Counted from the stretch's first letter, positions 34,983 through 43,995 are shown. The stretch: 64,000 bases of DNA from Pseudofrankia sp. DC12 (GCF_000966285.1 NZ_KQ031391.1:5146430-5210429); one strand, 5' to 3'. Translations and numbers: made by a program. The notes: generated by a model from the sequence alone, not told the origin.

Positions 34983-35927
34983 ATGGACGTCCGTCTGACG
35001 ACTGAGCAGCGCGAGCTGCGGGACGCGGCCGCCCGGCTCGCGGACGGCCTCGGGCCCGGGTCCGTGCTCGACCTCGCCGACGACGACCGCGCCGCCCGCC
35101 TGGAGAAGGCGATCGCCGCGACCGGCTGGCGGACGCTGCGGTCCGACGGCGCCTCCGGCGTCGAGGTGGCGCTGGTCGTCGAGGAGTTCGCCCGCGGGCT
35201 CGTCGACGTGCCGTTCTCGGGCCCGGTGCTCGCCGACGACCTGCACGCCCGGCTGACCACGGACGGCGACGTGGCCGACGCCGCCGGTCTCGACGCCGCC
35301 GCGAGTGGCGTGGCGACCATCGTCGTCGACGGGATCGCCCCCGACGCCAGGGGCATGCACGGCCTGCTCGGCCTCGACGGCACGTCCGTGCTGGCCGGCA
35401 CCGTCGGCGCGACCGAGCTGGGCGTCGACCTCACCAGGCTGGTGGGCGGTGCCGCCACCGCGCTGACGGCGGTCGGCTCGGTCGACGTCGAGGCGGCGGC
35501 CAAGGCCCGCGCGCTCGCCCTGGTCGTCACGGCCGCCGACATGCTGGGGGCAGCCCGCGGTGCACAGGCCCTCGCCGCCGACTACGCGAAGGTGCGCTCG
35601 CAGTACGGCCACGCGATCGGCTCCTACCAGGCAGTCGCGCACCTGCTCGCCGAGGCGCTGGCGCTGGTCGAGGGCTCGGTCAGCGTGCTGCGGCACGCGG
35701 CCTGGGCCGTCGACGAGCTGCCCGCCCCCGAGGCGGTCCAGGCGGCGCTGATCGCCAAGGTCTACGTCGAGCGGGCCGCCCGGACCATCTGCGAGACCTC
35801 GATCCAGGTGCACGGCGGCATCGGTAACACCTGGGAGTGCCTTGCTCACGTCTTCCTGCGGCGGGTGCTGACGTCCGCCGAGCTGTTCCCCGCGAAGCTG
35901 GAGGAGATCGACCTTGGACTTTCGTGA
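34983..35927 (+). CDS. acyl-CoA dehydrogenase, short subunit of a pair
   Basis: A 314-residue acyl-CoA dehydrogenase-fold protein. It has the C-terminal helical-domain motif YAKVRSQYGHAIGSYQAVAH and CETSIQVHGGIGNTWE but a reduced N-terminal and beta domain without the GFSEPGSGSDL flavin loop. Together with the 366-residue partner just downstream it resembles the split alpha2-beta2 FadE/ChsE dehydrogenases of steroid degraders, where flavin residues come from both subunits. ATG 34983 has AAGGAG upstream; the frame open from 34848 adds unrelated sequence. Overlaps the partner by 14 bases. Confidence 0.88.
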   Translation: MDVRLTTEQRELRDAAARLADGLGPGSVLDLADDDRAARLEKAIAATGWRTLRSDGASGVEVALVVEEFARGLVDVPFSGPVLADDLHARLTTDGDVADAAGLDAAASGVATIVVDGIAPDARGMHGLLGLDGTSVLAGTVGATELGVDLTRLVGGAATALTAVGSVDVEAAAKARALALVVTAADMLGAARGAQALAADYAKVRSQYGHAIGSYQAVAHLLAEALALVEGSVSVLRHAAWAVDELPAPEAVQAALIAKVYVERAARTICETSIQVHGGIGNTWECLAHVFLRRVLTSAELFPAKLEEIDLGLS

Positions 35928-37014
35928 CTCCGCGGAGGAAGCCGCGTTCCGCGCGCGGCTGCGGGAATGGCTGGCCGGCAACGTCGCGGACTTCAAGGCG
36001 ACCGGCGACGACTACTGGCACCAGGCGGGCCGCTGGCACACCGCCCTGTACGAGGGCGGCTTCTTCGGTCTGAGCTGGCCGAAGCGGTTCGGCGGGCAGG
36101 ACCTGGCTCCGGCCTATGACGTCATCCTCGACGAGGAGCTGGCCATCGCCGGCGCGCCGCCGCGGCCGAGCCTGGGCTACCTGGCGCACGGTCTCGGCGC
36201 GCACGCCAGTGACGAGGTGCAGCTGCGCTTCCTGCCAGGCATGATCAACGGCTCCGAGCGCTGGTGTCAGGGCTTCTCCGAGCCGGGCGCCGGCTCCGAC
36301 CTCGCCTCGCTGACCACCAGGGCCGAGCTCGACGGCGACGATTACCTCATCCACGGTCACAAGATCTGGACGAGCTACTCGGACGTCGCCGACTGGTGCC
36401 TGCTGCTGGCTCGCACCGACCCGGACGCCCCGCGGCACAAGGGCATCTCCGGCTTCATCATCTCGATGCACCAGCCCGGGATCGAGCAGCGCCCGCTCAA
36501 GATGATCAACGGGGTGTCGGCCGAGTTCGGCCAGGTGCTGTTCGACGGTGCCCGGGTGCCGGCGGCGAACATGGTCGGCAAGCCCGGCGACGGCTGGAAG
36601 GTCGCGATGACGGTGGTCGGCCACGAGCGGGAGCCCTCCACGCTGGGCTTCGCGGCTCGGTACGGCAAGACCGTGCGCGCACTCGCGAAGACCGCCGCCG
36701 CGGCCGGCGGCACCGTGCCCGATGACCTGCGCTGGGGCGCGGTGCAGGCCGAGATGCTGCGCCTGCACGTCCGCCGCCGCCTGTCCGAGCAGCTCGACGG
36801 GGTCACCCACACCTCGGACGGCTCGCTGGACAAGCTGCTCATGACGTGGGTCGAACAGTCCGTCGGTCACGCGGCGCTCGCCGTCACCGGCACTCGTGAC
36901 GCCGAGATGCTCGCGACCTACCTTTACAGCCGGTCGCAGAGCGTCATGGGCGGCACGTCGCAGATCCAGAAGAACATCGTCGCGGGCCGCATCCTCGGCC
37001 TGCCGGCCAGCTGA
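35914..37014 (+). CDS. acyl-CoA dehydrogenase, long subunit of a pair
   Basis: A 366-residue acyl-CoA dehydrogenase: GLSWPKRFGGQDL near the N-terminus, flavin-binding RWCQGFSEPGAGSDLASL (about residue 113), HKIWTSYSDVADWCL and the C-terminal SQSVMGGTSQIQKNIVAGRI. TTG start at 35914 with GGAGGAG upstream, inside the end of the short subunit gene, which supports equal synthesis of both. It should form a heteromer with the preceding protein and dehydrogenate a bulky acyl-CoA. Confidence 0.92.
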   Translation: MDFRDSAEEAAFRARLREWLAGNVADFKATGDDYWHQAGRWHTALYEGGFFGLSWPKRFGGQDLAPAYDVILDEELAIAGAPPRPSLGYLAHGLGAHASDEVQLRFLPGMINGSERWCQGFSEPGAGSDLASLTTRAELDGDDYLIHGHKIWTSYSDVADWCLLLARTDPDAPRHKGISGFIISMHQPGIEQRPLKMINGVSAEFGQVLFDGARVPAANMVGKPGDGWKVAMTVVGHEREPSTLGFAARYGKTVRALAKTAAAAGGTVPDDLRWGAVQAEMLRLHVRRRLSEQLDGVTHTSDGSLDKLLMTWVEQSVGHAALAVTGTRDAEMLATYLYSRSQSVMGGTSQIQKNIVAGRILGLPAS

Positions 37015-37033
37015 GCGGCCCGGAGGGACATTG

Positions 37034-37813
37034 ATGTCCGAGAACCTTTACGACCTGCCGGACGAGGTCCAGGTCCGGGCCGACGGCCCGATCCGGATCA
37101 TCACACTGAACCGGCCGGACAACCTGAACGCGGTCAACCACGAGCTGCACGTCGGGCTCGCCCGGCTGTGGACCCGCCTCAACGAGGACCTCGACGCCCG
37201 GGCCGCGGTCATCACGGGCGCGGGCCGAGCCTTCTCGGCGGGCGGCGACTTCGCCTACCTGGACGTGCTGCGCCAGGACTCCAGGCTGCAGAAACTGACC
37301 ATCATGCACGGCCGGGACATCATCCTCGGCATGCTGCGCTGCCGGCTCCCCGTGGTCGCCGCAGTCAACGGTCCGGCGGCCGGCCTCGGCTGTAGCCTCG
37401 TCGCGCTCTCGGACATCGTCTACATGGCCGAGAAGGCATACCTGCTCGACCCGCACGTGCAGGTCGGCCTGGTCGCCGCCGACGGCGGCCCGCTCGTCTG
37501 GCCGATGAGCACCAGCATGCACTGGGTGAAGGAATACGCGCTCACCGGCAAGCGAATCCCGGCCGAGAAGGCGCTGGAGATGGGCCTGGCGAACCACATC
37601 GTCGCCGACCCGGTGGCCGAAGCCCTGGAATGCGCACGGGGCATCGCCGCGATGCCCCAGCAGGCCGTGGAGGCGACCAAGCGGCTGCTCAACCTGCAGC
37701 TCGAGAAGAACGTCCTCGCCTCTCTCGACTACGCGAACTACGCCGAGCAGGTGTCGTTCACCACCGAGGACTTCGCCGCCATCATGGCGAAGCTCACCGC
37801 CAACAAGTCCTGA
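37034..37813 (+). CDS. enoyl-CoA hydratase/isomerase family protein
   Basis: A 259-residue crotonase: IIITLNRPDNLNAVNHELHV-like start (RIITLNRPDNLNAVNHEL), oxyanion hole in TGAGRAFSAGGDFAYLDVL and NGPAAGLGCSLVALSDIVYM. The glutamate of the second motif is replaced by a serine/leucine context (GCSLVALSD), so it may be an isomerase or a hydratase with altered chemistry. ATG 37034 with GGAGGG upstream, 19 bases after the dehydrogenase pair, so the three genes form one operon: dehydrogenation then hydration. Confidence 0.88.
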   Translation: MSENLYDLPDEVQVRADGPIRIITLNRPDNLNAVNHELHVGLARLWTRLNEDLDARAAVITGAGRAFSAGGDFAYLDVLRQDSRLQKLTIMHGRDIILGMLRCRLPVVAAVNGPAAGLGCSLVALSDIVYMAEKAYLLDPHVQVGLVAADGGPLVWPMSTSMHWVKEYALTGKRIPAEKALEMGLANHIVADPVAEALECARGIAAMPQQAVEATKRLLNLQLEKNVLASLDYANYAEQVSFTTEDFAAIMAKLTANKS

Positions 37814-37888
37814 CCCGGCGGCACAGGCCGGTCGCGGCGACGGCGGTCGAGCGCCCGGTGCCGCGACCGGCTTGCCGGCTGGTCGGAA

Positions 37889-37963
37889 TGATCGCCGCCT
37901 CCGCCCGCTGATGGTCGCAATCCGGTGGCCGTTACGACCACGAGAGGGTCGAAACGGCGATCA
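37889..37963. repeat. 75-bp intergenic element, copy B
   Basis: Begins TGATCGCCG and ends CGGCGATCA: perfect 9-bp terminal inverted repeats. Same length as copies A (5510) and C (40481). It lies 71 bases before the acyl-CoA dehydrogenase gene. Confidence 0.7.
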
Positions 37964-38034
37964 TGGCAGCTACCGACGCGGCGGCCGGCCGCACGATTTC
38001 GTTTTCCTGATTGGTTCTGAGGGGTGACGACCGG

Positions 38035-39174
38035 ATGCGACGCACGGTCTACGGTCCGGAGCACGACGCGTTCCGGGCGACGGTCCGGACCTTCCTCGAG
38101 AAGGAGGTCGTCGCGCACTACGACGAGTGGGAGGAGGGCGGCATGCCGCCGCGCGACTTCTACACCAAGTGCGGCGAGCTCGGCATCATGGGCCTCGGCA
38201 TTCCCGAGGAGTACGGCGGCGGCGGCGCCTCCTACCTGTTCAACGCGGTCGTCGCGGAGGAGGCCGGCCGGCTCGGCCTTGGCCTCGGCCCGCTGCGCAT
38301 CCACTGCGACATCTCGGTGCCGTACTTCGTCGGCCACGCCAACGAGGAGCAGAAGGCCCGCTGGCTGCCCGGCCTGGCCGACGGGTCGCTGGTCTGCGCG
38401 CTCGCGTTGACCGAGCCGGGCGCGGGCTCCGACCTCGCCGGCCTCGCGGCGAGCGCCCGGCTCGACGGCGACGAGTACGTCGTGAACGGCTCGAAGACGT
38501 TCATCACGGGCGGGCTGAACGCCGACGTCTTCCTCACCGCCGTCAAGACCGACCCAACCCAGCGCCACGCGGGACTCTCGCTCCTGGTCATCGACGCGCA
38601 GAGCGCCGGCGTCTCCCGGGGCGCGCCGATGAAGAAGATCGGCCTGCACATCCAGGAGGCGTGCGAGATCGTCTTCGACGACGTCCGCGTGCCTGCGGCG
38701 AACCTGCTCGGCGAAGTGGGCCAGGGCTTCACCTACCTGACCTCGCACCTGCCCCAGGAGCGCATGTCGATCTCGGTCAACGCCCAGTCGTCGGCGGCGT
38801 CGGTCGTCACCCAGACGGTCGAGTACGTGAAAGGCCGCAAGGCGTTCGGCAAGACGCTGAGCCATTTCCAGAACACCAGGTTCGTGCTCGCCGACTGCGC
38901 CACCCAGGTCGAGGCCGGCTGGGCGATGCTCGACCGCGCTCTGGTCGCGCTCGACACCGGTGAGCTCACCCCGACCGACGCGGCGAAGGTCAAGCTGTTC
39001 GTCACCGAGATGCAGGGCCGGGTGGTCGACGCCTGCCTGCAGCTCTTCGGCGGCTACGGGTACATGACCGAGTACCCGGTCGCCCGCGCGTGGGCCGACG
39101 CCCGTGTCGGCCGCATCTACGGCGGCTCCTCCGAGATCATGAAAACCATCATCGCGAAGGACCTCGGCCTGTAG
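38035..39174 (+). CDS. acyl-CoA dehydrogenase (canonical, single subunit)
   Basis: A 379-residue homotetramer-type acyl-CoA dehydrogenase. MGLGIPEEYGGGGASY, LALTEPGAGSDLAGLAASAR (flavin loop), VNGSKTFITGGLNADVFL, RKAFGKTLSHFQNTRFVLAD with the K-x-FG motif, LQLFGGYGYMTEYPV and the C-terminal GGSSEIMKTIIAKDLGL. Unlike the three split pairs in the window it carries all flavin and substrate elements in one chain. ATG 38035 with GAGGGG about 10 bases upstream; the TTG at 38011 would add eight residues. Confidence 0.93.
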   Translation: MRRTVYGPEHDAFRATVRTFLEKEVVAHYDEWEEGGMPPRDFYTKCGELGIMGLGIPEEYGGGGASYLFNAVVAEEAGRLGLGLGPLRIHCDISVPYFVGHANEEQKARWLPGLADGSLVCALALTEPGAGSDLAGLAASARLDGDEYVVNGSKTFITGGLNADVFLTAVKTDPTQRHAGLSLLVIDAQSAGVSRGAPMKKIGLHIQEACEIVFDDVRVPAANLLGEVGQGFTYLTSHLPQERMSISVNAQSSAASVVTQTVEYVKGRKAFGKTLSHFQNTRFVLADCATQVEAGWAMLDRALVALDTGELTPTDAAKVKLFVTEMQGRVVDACLQLFGGYGYMTEYPVARAWADARVGRIYGGSSEIMKTIIAKDLGL

Positions 39175-39213
39175 GCGAGCCACTGCCCACAGCCAGCCGC
39201 TCGGCCGCCCCGG

Positions 39214-39247
39214 CTGGGCGGCTGCGGCGTCTGGGCGGCTGCGGCGT
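39214..39247. repeat. 17-bp tandem repeat
   Basis: Two perfect copies of CTGGGCGGCTGCGGCGT (39214-39230, 39231-39247) followed by degenerate GCGGCTGGGCGGCTG copies up to about 39285, in the gap after the acyl-CoA dehydrogenase gene. Confidence 0.75.
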
Positions 39248-39281
39248 CTGCGGCGGCTGGGCGGCTGCGGCGGCTGGGTGG

Positions 39282-39675
39282 CTAGGGAGTCAAGAAGGCG
39301 CAACGCGGACCGGCAGCTTTCGCCAGCCGCAGGTCCACCGTCGCGAGCGGTGCGTTCAACGACTCCGCGAGCGCCACGTACCACGCGTCACACGAGGTCA
39401 CGTTCTCCCGGAGTTCCCCATACCCGCCGGCTGAACGGCTCATAGGCGAACCGCTCGACCCGAAGGCTGAGCAGGTCCGCGTGGGCCAGCGCCGCGGTGT
39501 CCGCTGAGATCTGGCCAGACTGCGCCGCTCGACGCAGCACGTTGGTGACCTCGATGGGCATGAGATGAGGCGCGGCGAGGTCGTCACCACCGAGCAGTCT
39601 GTCGGCCCAGGTGCCGACCGGACCGCTGTCGACGAGTGCAGCTGTGACAAAGCCCGAGTCGAGCACGAGAGTCAT
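39282..39675 (-). pseudogene. frameshifted VapC-type PIN toxin
   Basis: From ATG 39675 the frame reads TLVLDSGFVTAALVD (first catalytic Asp), MPIEVTNVLRRAAQSG (Glu) and FAYEPFSRRVW, then loses sense. One frame over, from about 39415, ELRENVTSCDAWYVALAE and LATVDLRLAKAAGP continue the domain to a stop at 39282. A single extra base in the C4 run at 39416-39419 explains the shift. Either a true pseudogene or a sequencing error. ATG overlaps the antitoxin stop (ATGA). Confidence 0.75.
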
Positions 39676-39909
39676 GGCCGGTCGGCGTCCATGTGGCCAA
39701 GGATCGCCTCGGCTGACAGCCGGCTGTCGACCTGCCGTTTGCGGTCGCGGATCCGTGCCAGCAGGGCGTTCGGGTCTGGCTTGCGGGCAATCTCGATCAA
39801 CTGCAACCGCAGGAACTCCTGAAGCGACCGACCACTGAGCGCCGCGCGGGACGCCAGCTCGTCTCGTGTCTCGTCCGGTACATCTCGAATCGTAATCGCA
39901 GCCGTAGCT
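39672..39909 (-). pseudogene. VapB-type ribbon-helix-helix antitoxin without a visible start codon
   Basis: On the minus strand a frame reads AAITIRDVPDETRDELASRA, SGRSLQEFLRLQLIEIARK and ends SAEAILGHMDADRP at a TGA overlapping the toxin ATG, the pattern of FitA/VapB antitoxins. No ATG, GTG or TTG lies in frame upstream near the homology start; the nearest ATG, about 8 bases further, is in another frame. Either the start was lost, or a rare start codon is used. Confidence 0.65.
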
Positions 39910-39990
39910 GCATTTTGCTGCGAATGCTGGTGGAAGGCAAACGAGTCAACCGAGGTCGAGTTCGGCCGCGCGGCGCCGCCTCCCCAGCGA

Positions 39991-40371
39991 TCAGATTGCG
40001 GGTGGGCCCTGTTCGACGCGGCGCAGGACGGGGGCGAGGGCGTAGAGGTCGGGGCTGCGGATGTGCTGGCGTTCGTCCCACCAGGTGGCGCAGGCGTCGA
40101 CCAGCGGGCCGATGACGTCGGCGGCGGTGGCGGGCGTGGTCTGGCCGCCGACGACGACCTGGAAGGGGCCGGCGGCCGCAGGCCGATGTTCGGCGATGCG
40201 GGCTACCACCGCGCGCACGTCGTCGGGAGCCGGAGGGACGCCGTGGGTGGCGTCCGGGAAGAGCGGGACGACGCCGTCCCAGCCTGCGCTCTCCGTGGCG
40301 GCGGCGACGCGGGTGACGACGCGGGGATCGGGGAAGTCGCCGAGGTTCGGCACGTTGACCGAGAAACGCAT
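39991..40371 (-). pseudogene. internally deleted LLM oxidoreductase
   Basis: An open 126-codon frame starts with an LLM N-terminus (MRFSVNVPNLGDFPDP, ATESAGWDGVVPLF) and jumps at about residue 45 to a typical LLM C-terminus (VVGGQTTPATAADVIGPLVD, ATWWDERQHIR, VLRRVEQGPP). About 150 central residues forming most of the barrel are missing. The start keeps a good GAGAGGA site. In frame, so a short protein could be made, but it cannot be an active oxidoreductase. Confidence 0.7.
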
Positions 40372-40480
40372 GCTCAGTCCTCTCGGCGTGGTCAAGCCCG
40401 CTCTGCGCATTCCATGCTGACGCCGCTCCGGCGGACCCGCCGGGCGGCGGACCGTGGCCCGGACGGCGGCTCCCGGCCTT

Positions 40481-40555
40481 TGACCGCTGTCTCCGCCCGC
40501 TGGCGGTCGTAAACCAGCCCTACCGACAACCACCAGGGGACAGAAATGACGATCA
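40481..40555. repeat. 75-bp intergenic element, copy C
   Basis: Begins TGACCGCTG and ends TGACGATCA, imperfect versions of the ends of copies A and B, and is again exactly 75 bases. Inner CTCCGCCCGCTG is shared with copy B. Confidence 0.6.
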
Positions 40556-40595
40556 TGGCTGCGGCTGCGGCGATCAGGCGAGCGTGCGGCGACGC

Positions 40596-41465
40596 CTACG
40601 CGGAGCCCTCGACGAAGGGGTAGATGCGGGTGAAGTCGACGTCCGGCTCGGCGTCGGCGAAGCGCTGCCAGATGCCGACGGTGACGTCGCCGACGGTGTG
40701 CGGGGTGGCGGCGTCGCAGACCTCGGCCAGGTAGAGGCGGACGTCCTTGGCCATGAGCGTGTTGGCGAAGCCGGAGCCGTAGCGGCCGGTGAGGACGTCG
40801 TTGGGGAACTTGTCGTCGGTGGCCGCGCTGCGGCCGGACGACGTGTTCAGCACCTCGATCATCGTCGCCATGTCCAGGCCGGCGGCGACGCCGAACGCCA
40901 CCGCCTCGCTGGTCGCGGCCAGCGCGGTGGCCGAGAGGAAGTTGTTCGCCAGCTTGAGCGCCTGGCCGAGACCCGGCTGGCCACCGACGCGCCGAAGCTT
41001 GTCGGACAGCCCTCGCAACACCGGGAGGACGGCCTCGACCGTGTCGTCGGTGCCGGCGTACATGACCGCGAGCCGGCGGGCCTTCGCCCCGGCGACGCCG
41101 CCGGAGACCGGAGCGTCGACGTAACCGATGCCGGTGTCGGCGAGCAGTCCGGTAATCTTCTTGGCCGCGGTGACGCCGATGGTCGACGTGTCGATGAGGT
41201 GCGTGACCCGGCGCTCGGCCGTGCCGGCGATCTCGGTGGCGACCGCCTCGGACACGGCGCCGTTGGGCAGGCTGAACACGACGACGTCTGCCGTGCGGGC
41301 GAGCTCCGCGACGTCGGCGGCGAACTTCGAGCCCTCGGGCGCGCGGTCCGGCCCGGCGACGTCGAAGGCGACGACGTCGAAGCCGGCCACGACGAGGTTG
41401 TTGGCGAGCGCCGCGCCCATGTTGCCCAGCCCGATGAAGCCGACGACGGGCGATCCGACAGTCAT
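40596..41465 (-). CDS. 3-hydroxyisobutyrate dehydrogenase-family oxidoreductase
   Basis: A 289-residue beta-hydroxyacid dehydrogenase. GFIGLGNMGAALANNLVVAG (NAD(P) site), DAPVSGGVAGAKARRL (substrate loop) and the catalytic lysine in GLGQALKLANNFL. It resembles the 5726 enzyme but is shorter and lacks its Pro-rich lead. ATG at 41465, one base after the stop of the CMD-family gene, so the two are co-translated. Probably oxidises a branched 3-hydroxy acid. Confidence 0.9.
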   Translation of the reverse strand: MTVGSPVVGFIGLGNMGAALANNLVVAGFDVVAFDVAGPDRAPEGSKFAADVAELARTADVVVFSLPNGAVSEAVATEIAGTAERRVTHLIDTSTIGVTAAKKITGLLADTGIGYVDAPVSGGVAGAKARRLAVMYAGTDDTVEAVLPVLRGLSDKLRRVGGQPGLGQALKLANNFLSATALAATSEAVAFGVAAGLDMATMIEVLNTSSGRSAATDDKFPNDVLTGRYGSGFANTLMAKDVRLYLAEVCDAATPHTVGDVTVGIWQRFADAEPDVDFTRIYPFVEGSA

Positions 41466-41466
41466 C

Positions 41467-41883
41467 TCAGGCCTCTTTCGGCGTCGACGCGGCCGCGGAG
41501 TCAGCGCCCTCGGCGGCACGGGTGGCCCGCACCTCGCGCAGCGCCCGCTTGGCCGAGATGGCCGCGGGGGCGCCGCAGTAGGCGGCGACCTGGAAGAGCA
41601 GCTCGTCGAGCTCGGCGTCGCTGACCCCGGTGCGCTCCCGCGCGCTGGCGTGCAGCTTGAACTCCTCCATCCGGCCGAGCGCCGCGGTCATCGCGAGCAC
41701 CAGCAGGCTGCGGTCCCGGGTGGACAGCGGTCCGCCGCGGGTCCACACACCCCAGGCCTGGCGGGTGATGTGGTCCTGGAAGTCCTGCGCGACCGGGTCG
41801 CTCTCCGCCCTCTGGGCGTCGACGTAGGCGTCGCCCAGCATGGCCCGGCGCAGCTCGTAGGCAGCGCTCAGTGCCTCGTCCAC
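41467..41883 (-). CDS. carboxymuconolactone decarboxylase-family protein
   Basis: A 138-residue CMD/AhpD-fold protein: TRQAWGVWTRGGPLSTRDRS, LVLAMTAALGRMEEFKLH and the conserved FQVAAYCGAPAAI with its cysteine. Close to 4-carboxymuconolactone decarboxylases (PcaC-like) but lacking other protocatechuate genes nearby, so the activity is not certain. GTG start at 41883 with GGAGG seven bases upstream. Operon with the hydroxyacid dehydrogenase. Confidence 0.87.
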   Translation of the reverse strand: MDEALSAAYELRRAMLGDAYVDAQRAESDPVAQDFQDHITRQAWGVWTRGGPLSTRDRSLLVLAMTAALGRMEEFKLHASARERTGVSDAELDELLFQVAAYCGAPAAISAKRALREVRATRAAEGADSAAASTPKEA

Positions 41884-42017
41884 GGTCGTTCCTCCGATCC
41901 TCGGCGCCGCCGAAGGAGGCGGCGCGATGTGGGCCGGCGTCGAGCCACCGGGTGGCCCGGGGCGGCCCGGGCGGCCGTCCGACGGCCAGACGCCGGCCTT
42001 CGCGTACGCGGTTGCGG

Positions 42018-43490
42018 TCAGCCCAAGGACAGGCTGACGGTCTTGGTCTGGGCATAGTCGTGCAGGGCCTCGAGGCCCTTCTCCCGGCCGAAGCCGCTGC
42101 TCTTGTAGCCCCCGAACGGGGTCTCGTTGGTCAGCGGGCCCCCGTTGACGGCCACCTGGCCGGCCTCGATCCGCTCGGCGACCCGCAGCCCGCGCGCGAC
42201 GTCGCCGCTCCACACGCTGGCGACCAGCCCGTAGTCGGTGTCGTTCGCCGCGGCGAGGGCGTCCTGTTCGCCGGTGAAGCGCCGGGTCACCAGCACGGGG
42301 CCGAAGACCTCGTCGCGGGCGAGTTGGTGGGTGAGCGGAACGTCCGCGTACACGGTCGGCCGCACGTACTGGCCGGCGGCGCCGGGGCCGTCGGAGTACC
42401 CGGCTCCACCGGTCAGCGGGGTCAGGCCGTCGCGGGCCGCGTCGGCGAACGCGGCCAGCACCCTGCCGAACTGCGCCTCGGTGATGATCGGGCCGAAGTC
42501 GACGCCCGGCCTGAGGTTCTCCAGGCGCTCGACGACTCTGGCGACCACCTCGTCGTGTACCGAGTCCTCGACGAGCAGACGGGTCGTGGCCGAGCAGACC
42601 TGGCCGGAGTTCGTCTGGATCGCGGCCGCCGCGGCGGCCGCGGCCCGGTCGAGGTCGGCGTCGGCGAAGACGACGACCGGGGACTTACCGCCCAGCTCCA
42701 GGGTAAGCGGGATCAGCCGGTCGCCGGCGACCTGGGCGAGGTGCCGGCCGGTCGCCACCGAGCCGGTGAACGCCACCTTGCGCACGAGCGGGTGCGCCGC
42801 GAGGGGGGAGCCGACCTCGGGTCCGGTACCCGTGACGACGTTGAGCAGGCCGTCGGGCAGCCCCGCCTGGGTCGCGAGCCTCGCCAGCAGCACGGTCGAC
42901 GTGGCGGTGAACTCGCTGGGCTTGGCGACGATCGCGTTGCCCACCGCCAGCGCCGGGGCGAGCGCGCGGGAGGCCTGGTTGAGCGGCAGGTTCCACGGGG
43001 TGATCGCGCCGATCACGCCGTACGGTTCCAGTCGGGTGTACGCGTGCGCCCCGGCGCCGAGGTCGATGGTGCGGCCGTTCAGGGCCCGGACCACTCCGGC
43101 GTAGTAGCGGAAGTAGTCGACCGACATGCCGATCTCGAACGCGACCTGGCCGGGCACCTTGCCGGTGGAGGCCCATTCGAGCTCCGCGAGCTCGTCGGTG
43201 GCGGCGGCCATCGCGTCGGCGACGGCGTGCAGCACGTCGGACCGCTCGCGTGCGGGCCGCGCGGCCCAGCCCGGCCAGGCCGCCGCCGCGGCGGTGACCG
43301 CCAGCTCCACATCGGCGGCGGTGCCCGCGGCGATCGTGTCGCCCGGCTCCCGGGTCGCCGGGTTGTGGGTGGCGAAATACGCGCCCTCGGCCGGAGCCGC
43401 GGCCCGGCCGTTGATCCAATGGTCGTGCCGCCGAGTCTTGGCGGGCGCGGCCGGTCGTGCGGTCGCATCCTGTGTGTCGGTGACGCTCAC
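42018..43490 (-). CDS. aldehyde dehydrogenase family protein
   Basis: An aldehyde dehydrogenase of about 490 residues. ITPWNLPLNQASRALAPALA, FTGSVATGRHLAQVAG, LELGGKSPVVVF (catalytic Glu) and SGQVCSATTRLL (catalytic Cys); DEVFGPVLVTRRF near the C-terminus. GTG 43490 has GAAGG eight bases upstream and is preferred over GTG 43511, which would add seven residues. The upstream stop of the enoyl-CoA hydratase fragment (43496) nearly touches the start, showing that the two genes were once coupled. Confidence 0.92.
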   Translation of the reverse strand: MSVTDTQDATARPAAPAKTRRHDHWINGRAAAPAEGAYFATHNPATREPGDTIAAGTAADVELAVTAAAAAWPGWAARPARERSDVLHAVADAMAAATDELAELEWASTGKVPGQVAFEIGMSVDYFRYYAGVVRALNGRTIDLGAGAHAYTRLEPYGVIGAITPWNLPLNQASRALAPALAVGNAIVAKPSEFTATSTVLLARLATQAGLPDGLLNVVTGTGPEVGSPLAAHPLVRKVAFTGSVATGRHLAQVAGDRLIPLTLELGGKSPVVVFADADLDRAAAAAAAAIQTNSGQVCSATTRLLVEDSVHDEVVARVVERLENLRPGVDFGPIITEAQFGRVLAAFADAARDGLTPLTGGAGYSDGPGAAGQYVRPTVYADVPLTHQLARDEVFGPVLVTRRFTGEQDALAAANDTDYGLVASVWSGDVARGLRVAERIEAGQVAVNGGPLTNETPFGGYKSSGFGREKGLEALHDYAQTKTVSLSLG

Positions 43491-43495
43491 CGGAA

Positions 43496-43621
43496 CTACC
43501 TTCCCTTCCACACCGGCGGGTGGCGTCCGGTGAACACGCGGGCACCCTCCTGGGCGTCCTCGCTCTCGAACACCACGCCGATCTCCGCCGGGTCGGCCCA
43601 GCGCCGCTCACGCCTCATCTT
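43496..43621 (-). pseudogene. enoyl-CoA hydratase C-terminal remnant
   Basis: The last about 35 codons of this frame read ADPAEIGVVFESEDAQEGAR then FTGRHPPVWKGR and a stop, the standard C-terminus of crotonase-family proteins. Upstream the frame is open but unlike any crotonase. Only the tail of a gene that once preceded the aldehyde dehydrogenase survives. Confidence 0.7.
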
Positions 43622-43995
43622 GTTCTGATCGCGACGCCGAGTGGGCCGTTGTCGGCTATCGAGGTCACCGACACCTGCGCACGCCACGCGGGGTCGGCCG
43701 GGCGTGACGGTCGACACCTTCCCCTGGCGGGAGACAAGTTTCTCGCCAGCGAGAATCAAACATGCAGTCCTCGCCCCCGGCCGGCCGTGGGCCGCGTTCG
43801 CGCAGGTGGAGGCCGGTGTCCGGGCCGGGCTGTTTGACTCGCCTCCCGACCGCGTGAGAATCTGAGAATCAACTCTGAGAACGGGGTTCTCCGGCTGGTT
43901 CGCGGCGCGAGACCACGATGCGGTCGAGGCCACAGTCCAGGCACGTCATCGCCGACGGGGCCCGGTTTTGGCCCTGATGTCAAGGAGGACGCGGG
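43622..43995. other. intergenic regulatory region with two dyads
   Basis: A 374-base gap between divergent genes. It contains TTCTCGC-CA-GCGAGAA (43740-43755), direct GAGAAT repeats at 43856 and 43864, and the perfect GAGAAC-GGG-GTTCTC site at 43877-43891. No gene is supported. Confidence 0.6.
43877..43891. promoter_or_regulatory. palindrome GAGAAC-GGG-GTTCTC
   Basis: Six-base perfect arms and a 3-base spacer, as at 23349-23363 and 48329-48343. Lies 104 bases before the amidohydrolase gene at 43996. Confidence 0.6.

Noticed and set aside
37814-39384. 548-codon minus-strand frame opposite the acyl-CoA dehydrogenase
   Set aside because: Shadow of a gene with all acyl-CoA dehydrogenase signatures on the plus strand.
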